From Datnioides undecimradiatus (lineage: Eukaryota; Chordata; Actinopteri; Lobotiformes; Datnioididae), in assembly GCA_008933995.1 (NCBI GenBank), contig WARS01000010.1, positions 7,605,001 to 7,669,000 on the forward strand: 64,000 nt of DNA. The letters are read 5' to 3'. Under the pieces are notes generated by a model. The model made no database searches. It worked only from the letters and a program-made list of their open reading frames with translations, and was not told where the DNA came from. A program made the position numbers and the translations under genes. This document shows, in pieces, positions 14,201-25,252 of the stretch; position 1 is the first letter of the stretch; each line of letters opens with the position of its first letter.

Positions 14201-17200
14201 AATTTGAAAAGTAGAGAAAAGAAGAATGGAATTTACTGAAAAACATCTTGCTGTGTCATCTCACTTTTGGTTTAATTGGCTGTAGCAGTGTGATTGCCTT
14301 CACATGGTGCAGATACTGGATACATTTTTGTCTGAATCAAACTTCCTGTATACTAACTGCAAAAACAGTATAACTATAAATATTAGTATATGCTTTATGT
14401 AGAGCAGACATTTTGAAAAAGAAAAAGTTGAAATAAAGTAAATTAAATGACCTCCAGTAAACTTTTATTGGGTGAAAAAGAACAAGAAGAAGAAGAACAG
14501 GGACAAAGATACATTATTTAATATTTGCATTACACTAATTTTACAAATGTATATGATGTTTTATGTTGTGTCTAAATTTATTCACATCAGTTTTTTATAA
14601 TGTCTTATTTATTAGCATGTTAATACTAAAGGTGTTGTTGTTGTTGTTGTAAATAATAATGTTTTGTTTCTGTTGTAGCCAGAGGCCCCTGCCGCCTCGT
14701 CACTACACGGGCCTCCGCGCCCTGAAGAAGAGGATGATGGGGACCTGAACAAAGCCTTGGGGGTCCAGCGCTTTCAGCAGATCCTCAGCCCCGCTGCTGT
14801 GGTGCCTGACGAACAGCATCACAACTACCATGAGGAGGACATAGAATGTAAGCACATGGTGGTCTGCTTGCTGTGCTGCACTTTGATACTTGTGACAAAT
14901 GTTAAAAAAAAAAAAGAAAGAACGTTTAAACCCCGCGTCTTCTCCCCAGACCACCGTCACTCCTCTCACCACATCCACCGACCTCTGTCCAAACTGCCAC
15001 CCGAGGGACGCAGGAAGAAGAGCAACAAGAAGAGGAGAAAGGACAAAGATCACAAGAGCAGCCATGTTCTCACCAGCGGCCCCATAGAGGAGGGCGAGGA
15101 TGAGGAGGAGGAAGAGGAGGAGGAGGGGGCGGAGACAACTTCTGCACCAGCTGAGTTGGAGAGAGTCAAAGACGTGGAGGTAATCATTCAGCTTCACAGT
15201 GATACCAAAGTGAGTTTATGAGTGACACTGACGGGCACTGACTTTGTGTAACACGGTCAGTTGTGTTTGCTGATGCTTAAATCAAGCAGCTGTCAATATT
15301 TGCCATGATTTGCATCAAGCTGTGGATGAATGAGCGTTGAGTGTTCAGTGCTCTGAGCTCTCACTCACTGTCGAAACATTACCATATTTTCCTCTATGAA
15401 TATTTCAGTATAGTTTTAATCATTCATCAGTGGGTTTCATGTTTGGTTGTTTTTATGCTTCACACAAGACCAGATTGAACCTGATCATAATGTAACTGAA
15501 CACTGTCCACTGCCGCCCAGCTAGTAGAATATGATTAAGACTGGTTGTTTTGCTTTAACTGAACTCTTACTTTTCATCTGTTTAGGTTCATGTATTAGTT
15601 TGGATCTAGCTTTGTATTTTGTCCCCTTTTAATTGTAGCAGTGTAAATGTGTTTTTTCAAAAGGAGAAAACAAACTTCAACAAATCACGTGAACCAAGTG
15701 GAGCGTACGGTTCTTGGTCTGCTGATTTTATGTCTGTAATGAACAGTGAAAGTGATTCATTTCTCCAGATTTGTGGGAAGGTCTCCACCATATTCCTTAA
15801 ACAAAATCAAACTCCTTCAGTTCAGGAAACTGACTGTTACGCCTTTTAGTTTTGTTTCTGTTGTGACAGTCAGCAGTGGTCTCACGCTCTGTGTCGCCTC
15901 CACAGTTCTTTGTTTCGGATGAAGACCATGTGGCCAAAGAGAGTTCTCACTCGGCCCGTGAGCTGGATATCGTACCACAGTCTGGAGAGGGAGCCGACAC
16001 TGAAGATGCATCCTCGTCAGAGTGAGTCCAGTTAAGAAAAATAAAGAAGAGGCGGGGGGAAAGACTCCGCTTTACCTGCTGTGATGATTGCATAATACAT
16101 GTTTTTACTATGTTGCTGAAATGTTCTCGCAGACGCTCTGATTGGGTGAGAAAGCTCAGGAACATCTTTAATTGGCCGGTGAGGTACACACTGTACGTTT
16201 CCATGTCTCAGGCATCCAGTGGGCCTGCTGGGCCTGATCTGATGGACCCCAGTAATCCGCTCTTCAGAGACCCATATATCACCTGTCGCTATAGACGACA
16301 CAACACACCTCAGCAGCCCAGACTCCCCCAGTGACATTTAATTTTCCACTTCATGAGGTTCTAATCGGAGCTCGGATAAAGCTGCGTCTACCGTGTTGGC
16401 TTGTTTTCAGTCGATCGGATAACAGCTTAATAATAAGATTTGCTGGCTTGAACATCCTGATATTAAGGGAACATAACTGAGTCTCACTGTTGTGAAATGC
16501 TGGACAACTGACATTCAGTAGACGGTGAGTTCATGATGTACGTTTGGTGCTTTAAAGGGTTTTTATTGGCCGAGCGTCTTTTCTCACTGTATCGATGTAC
16601 TGCTTTTAGACTTCTTGTGTATTTCAGTTGACGCTGAATGTGATTTAGAGGCTTTAATTTGGTTTAAAAAATATTTCCAGCCTGATATTTAAAACGCGTC
16701 TCGTTTGATCAGTTAAAGATCAGTTCTGAGCTACAACTCCTGTTCTTTATCTTTTATCTAGTAAACCGACCTCACCCAGCGCTTCCAGCCCGACTGCCCA
16801 GTCAGCACCACCTGAACACGTACCACTGACCCGGGTGTCGTCTGCCAGCCGCAGCTACGACCTGCAAGAGCGCCGGCGCACAGGCAACATGACGGGTGCT
16901 GAGCAGGCCAAGTACCAGCGCATCCCTACTGACGAGAGCGAGGCTCAGACGCTGGCCTCCGCTGACCTGGACGGCATCAAGAGTGAGTCCACATGAACTC
17001 TCGCATGACAGATTTTAGGTTTCACCAGATGGATGAAAGGGACACAGGTTGACAGTTTAAACTGTATTGTATCTCTGTGCAGGATTATTAGTGAGGAAAC
17101 AATGCACTTTTTATGCCAGCATGTCATGTTATGATTATTATATAATCATTACAAAGAGGTAATGTGTCAGCCTTGTATCAAAAAATCAATAACTGCACGT

Positions 17201-20200
17201 TTGAACTTTTAAAAGAACAAAAGCAATAACACTGTCTTCAGTTACCGTGACGTCCGCAGTTGTAGTGTTGTTCTCTATAATTTGTGCATGATTATTCTTG
17301 AACTGTAACAGGAAGAAAGGGCTGGAAAAACATTCAAAGAAGCAGCAAAGTGGTAAAACAGCTGCCTTTTATTCAAATGAGTGTGTTATTCACCTAACGT
17401 TCCTGGAAATATACTCACAGATGAGTTGCATTTCACTGATACTAAGTTGCTGTAGGCGGATCATTCTGCTTTTTTACTGCAGCAGAATGCATTGGACGAG
17501 ATATTTGACATTTCTTGTCATTCTTTCCACATATTTTCCCACAACTTTTGAAACTTAGGATGAGTCGAAAAATCTGTTCATGGTTTGTCTCAGCATCATT
17601 AACGTTTCCCCTGCATGGCTCTCTGATAGTGTTTTGTGTGTATTTTTAGATTTTGACTTTGAGTTAATTTTGTGGGCTAAAGCGGCGACAATAATGAAGT
17701 CTGAGATCCTCAGATTCCTCTAGAAACATCAGGGCGTGGTGTGGGGGGGGGGCCTCACCTCCAGTCCCTTTGACATTGCAGTCGGCTCCCTGCTGCCCTG
17801 TAACGTTCCCGGGCCCCGGCCCAGGATGGGGTCGTGTTCAGGGCCGGGGAGATTTACGCCAGGGATCCGACCCCGCAGCAGAGAGCAGCAGCTTATCAGA
17901 GGGTGCGGTGGACAGGCCCGCATTATTAAATTAGCCGTTCCCGCTGTCAGCTGAGCCCCCTGGACGCAGGCCCGAGCCAACATGGTGGCTAATTGTGAAA
18001 CCTGGGCCTCAGTTCACAACCTTTTAATCATTAGTGGAATGAAACAAGGGGAAGAGTTAAGTGGACTCGAAGGCAAAATAAAGAAGCTGTATGTGGAGTT
18101 ATGAGTTTGATATTGTTCAGCTGTTTGGCCCCCAGAAGCGTTCATCACCGGTTAGCCTCTGCATCCTCTTTTATCTGCTTCCCGCCACCGTAAATCATCC
18201 TGGGAAAGTGTCTCTTTCTCTGGCTGCTGCTCAACAACAGGAATTATTAGATCCCTGTCCCTCCCCTTTCCCCGACCTGAACAAATTAACACCTCCGTTC
18301 GCTGATACATTCTGATAGTTTTAGCCCCCGCGGGGTCAGGCGTCGGTCAAGAAGTGGCAGCTTTTTCCAAATTTGTCAAAACTTGCACAAGTTGCATGCT
18401 GCAGGTTCGAGCGGGGCGCACGTAGTCAGGCGGCCATGCCAGTACTAAACACTACGCCCACCACAAATCCTCCCCGCTCCACCAAGAGCCGCATGCCAGT
18501 CAGGCCTCATTTTACTCCAGGGTCTGGCCCAAACTTGACTCAGTAATCGTGGAGTGACCTGACAATGGGCTCTCTCAGAAAAGCTAGAATAAACAGGACA
18601 GCAGCTGGACATCTCATAGTTTTGAGCAGAATATATTCTGTTTTTTTGTTCTTGCCATGACTGCCAGGGTTTCAGATGAGTTGAAACATTGATGAAGAAC
18701 TGTAAAAGCCTGACTGTTTGTTTCATAGGACATACAAGCTCCGATGAAGGTAAGACAATCGGTAGTTTTTGTATGTTCAAGACAGTGTAACTGTTTTTTT
18801 GGTTTTTGCGCATTGCAGCTTTAATCGTCACGCTGAGAGTTTGTTGACTCATTTTTGGGTTTTGCTTGAATGAATGAGCAGGGCCTCCAGTTCACAGGTC
18901 CACTGATCTTTGAACTCAATTCCTACATAGTGCTGTGTCGTGTCTGTGCCACCCGGTGTCCCTCTCCACATCCTTTTCAGTGGCTGTGTCGCTGCCAGTC
19001 TGAGTAACTCTACTCCCTGCCGAGGGAGCGCAGAACAATAGCAAAGTGGCCTGGCACACTGTGACTTGATGGGCTGAGATTTGAACTTGGTTTCTGAGGT
19101 CAGGGTGTGCATGCTGAGGGCTGCAGAGGAACAAACGTAAAACAAATGTACCATCTGTGTTCTGTGCTGGGATTTAATTTCCAGTTAAAGTGCATGAATA
19201 TCACATTTATTGAATCATCGGCAGTTCAGTCCCCATCAACCTTCTCCAGACTGCTTTCTTTAACACCTCTCACTCCCCCGTCCCTCCTCCTAATCCACCA
19301 GGTCATCGTTTCGAAGATGTTCCCGGCGTGCGCAGACACCTGGTCAGAAAGAGCACCAAGGGACAAGTGGTGCACATTGGCAAGGACCACAAAGAGCCGA
19401 CTACTCGCAGCCGGAAGCAGGACCGAACCCCACATGAGGTGAGACACCACAGGACCTGTCGTCCGTCCATCCTTTCTAACATGAAAGCACAACACAAGGC
19501 AACGAAGTTTGCTGATGTTTGTTTCCTGCCTTTAGCACATCTCAGCCTCGTCAGCACCTAAATATATTTTCTTTATCTTTTTACTTTTTCTTCAATAGTA
19601 TGGTTGATTCACAATAGATATAAATATAAAGAAGTGAAATGAAATGAATCAAAAACAATATATAAATATCAAAAAATCATTTGAGATAAAAGATGCACCA
19701 TTTTCACATCATTTTTCCATGGCTAGATTATGAAACCAGAAGGTTACAAGGCCTCGTTTCAGCTCAGATGACAACAAACTCCATTTGCAGGATTTTAAGA
19801 AATATGTCCTGGAGAGATAAATAAATAAATAAACAAAATTCAAGTAAAGCTAAAAGTCATGTTTGCTTAAATAATGAATTCATCCTTTAAAAATGTGTCA
19901 AAGTTGTCGAATTTCCATCTCAGTTCCACACAGCCTTTGCGATCAAAGTTTTGAAATTGCTTGTTTCATTTCTATTCACCATGATTTAAGTCAGTCAGGT
20001 ATTTTATGAATTGATTTGTGTGATGATTTAAGCTGCTTTACTGAGACTCATCTGGCAATGTGTAGACGCACTACACAGAAGCCTTTACCTTTGCTTTATG
20101 ATGCAGCTCTTGATTTCTTGAACTCAGGAATGTTTATTTCAAAAATACAATATTCAATGTGTCACTTACTGCAGTGACATTTATGGAAAAAATGTATGTA

Positions 20201-23200
20201 TTTGGTGTTACAAATGCCAGCCTGGGATTTTTAAATTCAGCAATTCAAGGAAGTTTCATGGGAAACGAGCTCTCCGATTCACCGCTTTAATCTTTATTTT
20301 CTACCTCAGACTTTTCAAATCTGACATCGAAGCAAAATCCTGGGTGATGTTTTCCCATTCTTTCCCTCTCATGGTCGCTGCAGAGCCTCGTCTCTTTTGT
20401 GGATGGGACAGGGAGGATGGGACAAGGAGACAATTAAAAATGAATGAATGAGTTCTTTCCTTTCACACACGGGAAGGAAAAAAAGAGGGGGTGGGGGGGT
20501 TTCATAGGTAACCAGACACTGGGAGCTCCTGAGAGAGGCAGAGCTATGTTTTATTAACACACACACATTCTCATAGACATCCCTGAGGCCCCAGCAGGCC
20601 CGGTGTAAACAACAGGTCCCTGTCAGGTGTGCTTGATGAGGGAGAGTTACCTGTGGGTGTGAGGAGTGAGGGAGCCGCCCTCTGTGCCACTGTCGCTTGT
20701 GTGTCAGTGTTTGAGTCCTCTCCTGCACCGTCTCGCTCCCTCAGTCGTTACCGGTGGTTGTGTACCGCTCCTCGTCGCGGCTGGAAGGCATCCTGCTGAA
20801 TTCCGGTCAAATGGCTCAGTACCAGAAGGTGAGGCTGGGTGACCGGCCGGAGTCAGGTTTGACCGGTGTGAGCGTGTTTTCACAGGCATGCAGTAGATGT
20901 GTTTTTGACACAGGATGGTAAAGATACGAGAGTTTTCCCGCCTGTTTTGTTTTTGTCTCCATTCCTCAGAGGATTTTACTCACCAGCATGGTGTTCATTT
21001 AACAACCTGTTAACAGATGTGTGATGCTGACGGATGCACAGCAGAATGTAGTCTCTCCTTTGGCTTTTTAATGCAAAGTTTTTAAAATGCCATCGGCTTT
21101 TTACTGTGTTTTATGCAACGTTGTCTTGCTGTTGAACGTCGATGGTAATAACATGAGAGCTCTCGTTTGTGGTGGTTTGTAAAATTTAAAGAAAACACTC
21201 GGTATCCCAGTAAGAATGGAGTCTTTCTTGTTTACATGCACAGTTTTGCTGAGGTTTAGGGCTAAATGCAAACTGTTTGGCTTGTGAGTAAATATACGGC
21301 ACATGGTGAAGGTGCATGTCGCTCTCTGTGGACAGCGTGGACGTTCTCCACCGTGTCTCATTCGTGCCTGCATGCGCTCCTCTGTGACGTTGCTTCCAGG
21401 TGTTTGTGGAGCTGAATGAGCTGACTATGGACAAGAACCAGGAGATGCAGTGGAGGGAGACGGCTCGATGGATCAAGTTTGAGGAGGACGTGGAGGAGGA
21501 GACCGATCGCTGGGGCAAACCTCACGTGGCCTCGCTGTCTTTCCGCAGCTTGCTGGAGCTCAGAAAAACCATTTCACATGGTAAGAGATAGAAACCGAGT
21601 TAACAGTGGGCGTGACCTGAAAGTCAGTGACAGTTTGAAGAGTTCTGAGCTTGGTATGTGTGTCGACAGGTGCAGTGCTGCTGGACCTGGACCAGAAGAC
21701 CCTGCCTGGCATCGCCCACCAGGTGGTGGAGCAGATGATCATTTCAGACCAGATCAAAGCCGAGGACCGAGCTAACGTCCTGAGGGCCCTGCTGCTGAAA
21801 CACAGGTGAGACCAGACTTCAACAAACAAGCTGTGATTTCCCTGAACGACCAGTTTAGGTGAAATCTCAGCTCAAACAAAGAAAATACTGTTTATTACTG
21901 GTTACCAACCCATTGGTAACCTTTTGGAGTTAACTCAGAGCAGCAAACAGATGCAACAAACCCATAAGTACTTGAGGAGTTGCTGATTTATGTGAAACTG
22001 AAACATTATTTTTAAACTGTTTGACCTATTAAAAGCCTGGAAATCAATCAGCGTGAACTTCAGCCCAAAGGTTTTAATGTGTTATGAGAGGTCACAAGTT
22101 CATACTGTTTATATATTATTAATGTTCACTTGGCTGAGCAGTGACTAAACCATCTTTACTCTCACTGTTGCACACCTCCTGCTACTAGGTGGCTTCATGC
22201 CTGGTCACTGCCTCTCTTCCTCCTGCTCAACCTCACTCTCCCTCTCCCTGCTTCCCCTAGTCACCCGAGCGATGAGAAGGAGCACAGTAGCCCTTTCCCC
22301 AGGAACATATCCGCAGCTAGCCTGGGCAGCCTGATAGCACATCACCACAGCGCCAATCACACCCATCAGCCGGAGCCATCGGTGACCGACCCGCTCATGG
22401 GAACCATCCACACCCAGGGGGACACCGACACACGCATCGACATGGAGAAGAACGAGGTACAGGTGAGTCCCAATGCAGAAGTGTTTTCCAAAAGCCCCTG
22501 TTTCAAATGTTTTTTTATTATCTGACTTCTTTTGCTTTCCATTTGCAGCAGAAGGAGCCCACCCTGGTGTCTGGTATGCATCGATCCAAATCCAAACACG
22601 AGCTGAAGCTGCTGGAGAAGATTCCTGAAAATGCAGAGGCCACCGTTGTCCTTGTCGGTGAGTTATCTCCTCTAGAGTCTCGAAAGGTACTGTTTCATTT
22701 TTGTGTTTTGATGTCTGCTTGGTGACATAATGCCCCGTCGTCTTTCAGGCAGTGTTGACTTCCTGGAGCAGCCCACCATGGCATTTGTGCGGCTGCAGGA
22801 GGCGGTGGAGCTGGAGTCTGTCCTGGAGGTCCCAGTGCCGGTCAGGTTTCTATTCGTTCTGCTGGGACCCCCCACCACGAGCATGGACTATCACCAGATA
22901 GGACGCTCCATCTCCACACTCATGTCTGACAAGGTGAGCCATCAGTTACACAAGATATTACCTATATTGCTTATAAAGAAGGATATATTTACACGTCTTC
23001 TCTGTTTCGTTATAGAGACGCTGTTCTACCTCTGTGTGTGCCTGGATTTTAATTAGTTTCCCATTCATTTAAGAATGCATTCCTGAGATGATTGAATGTT
23101 TTTATAATTATACATTTTTCTTCTGCTTTTCATGAAATTATCTCTCATGTTGGTTTAATTAAAAATTAACTTCTATTCTTTAGATCAGGATCAGTCTAAT

Positions 23201-25218
23201 TGCTGCCACAGGGCCCAAAAATCCCCACACCTTCCTCCATGTAATTCAGTATGTTTTGCTATAAATATAAATCAGAGAGCGGTCTCATTAACATCACCTT
23301 TCTTACACTATTTTCTTTCACCTTTAACACCCAGTGTCCTCGGTTATGAATGGAAGTTCACTCTCTTGTCTCAGAGAGCCGTCATGTGTCTGCTCATCAA
23401 ATGTTTGCAGCCAAAATAGAAAGAAAAGTGTAATGAACTTGACTGTTGCCACTTAAAAGGGACAGCAGGCCTGCAACCAAGAATTAAGAAATGCAAAATT
23501 ACCCCTCCTCATTTATTTTATGGGTGACATTTGTTTCTATCTGAATCACCATCCAGCAATTCCATGAGGCTGCCTACCTGGCGGATGACAGGCAGGACCT
23601 GCTGAACGCCATCAACAGCTTCCTGGACTGCAGCATTGTGCTGCCGCCCTCAGAGATGGGAGGAGACGAGCTGCTGCGCTCAGTCGCTCGCTTTCAGAGG
23701 GAGATGCTGCGCAAGAGGGAGGAGCAGGAAGTCAAACTGTTGGCAAAGGAGCCTAAAAGCCTTGAAGAAAAAGGTGAGTGTGTGTGCTCAGATACAGTAC
23801 CGTACCCATTTCAGTTGCTGTTTTGTGGCTTCCTGTCACTATAAGGTATAACCTGCTCTCTCTCATCACACAGAGGCCCTGCTCACACCTCTGAAAAAGT
23901 CAGACGACCCTTTGGAGCGCACCGGACGCCCCTTTGGCGGGCTGATACGAGACGTGCAACGCCGTTACCCAAAATACCTCAGTGACTTCAAGGACGCCCT
24001 GAACAGTCAGTGCATGGCTGCTGTTATCTTTATCTACTTTGCTGCACTCTCTCCAGCCATAACATTTGGAGGCCTGCTGGGTGAGTTGCACACGAGGAAG
24101 CATGAGTCAAGTTACTGTGGATTCACAGTTTATCGTCTCACATGTCAAAATAGCTTGAAACTTTTTGTATTGATGTTTTAACTAATGATCTATTCATGAG
24201 CCTTTAAAACCTTGTTGGTGCTCATTGTGGTTTGAATTCATTGCGTCTGTCTGTTGCTAGGCGAGAAGACTGAAGGACTGATTGGTGTTTCTGAGCTGAT
24301 TGTGTCGACGGCGGTGCAGGGTGTCATCTTCTGCTTGCTCGGAGCACAGCCGCTGCTTGTGGTTGGCTTCTCTGGACCCCTGCTGGTCTTTGAAGAAGCC
24401 TTTTACAGTGTAAGTTGATAAAAAAGAATCAAGGCTCACCAAGAGGTGTCACTGACTCTCTGGACAATAACAACAGCTTGCAATTTAAAGGTTGTAATTT
24501 GTATTGTTGTTTAAATCCTGTGAAAACTGGTTTCAAATGCTAGGTTTTTCTCTATAACAGTAAATATTAATGACTGCAGCTAGAAGGTTTTAGCCTAGTG
24601 CTGTGAGCACTTTCCAGCGGATGGTGAATGTTTCATGGGTCTGTGTCCACACAGTTCTGCAAAGCGAATGAAATTGAGTACCTGACGGGCCGCGTCTGGA
24701 TCGGGTTTTGGCTCATTATCATCGTGGTCGTCACAGTGGCGTTCGAGGGAAGCTTCCTGGTCCGTTTTGTCTCCCGCTTCACCCAGGAGATCTTCTCCTT
24801 CCTCATCTCCCTCATCTTCATCTGCGAGACCTTCATCAAGCTCGGCAGGGTACACCTGAGACTTGAAATAACAACTTCTGCAAGAAGTTTTTGTTGGCAG
24901 GTTGTGGGTTCACGTCCCCAACATTAAACTGAACAGACTAATCTTTGGATTGCATTCAAAGCTTGGGGTCGAAATGAGTATGTTTTTCTAACGAGTGCAC
25001 CTGAAATCTTTTGAGATTGATTGGCCATGAAAGTTAAATGGATTAAGAGTTTAACCATTATCCAGGCTTATGATTTTGGACGATTTGCTATTTTTAGAGT
25101 GTTATGGCAAGGACTTGAAAGTTGTTTGGCTTCAGGATAATCTCATTTTCCAGTAAAGTGTGGTTCTGGTACCTAAAAGAGTGATAAATTATAATCCGAC
25201 AAGGAAAGTAATCACAGC

Positions 25219-25252
<34 letters not shown>

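Larger units (their letters stand above)
5343..14678 (+). other. slc4a2: Large first coding intron of slc4a2
   Basis: A 9.3-kb intron between the AE2a start exon (donor GTAAGT at 5343) and the shared second coding exon. It contains an apparent alternative first exon at 11809-11817, a complex block at 13640-13940, dispersed repeats near 8977-9360 and 10660-10815, a (TTTA)n run and short poly-A/T tracts. Apart from these I see AT-rich, repeat-poor sequence with no exon-like open frame. Confidence 0.8.

Noticed and set aside
14703-15197. Long minus-strand open frame over slc4a2 exons
   Set aside because: It is the complement of the acidic, low-complexity AE2 N-terminal exons, whose + strand reading matches AE2 with proper splice sites.
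18741-18749. ATG-AAG-GTAAGA as an alternative slc4a2 start exon
   Set aside because: Reading from this ATG joins the exon at 19302 in the wrong frame; only the microexon reading keeps the AE2 frame.
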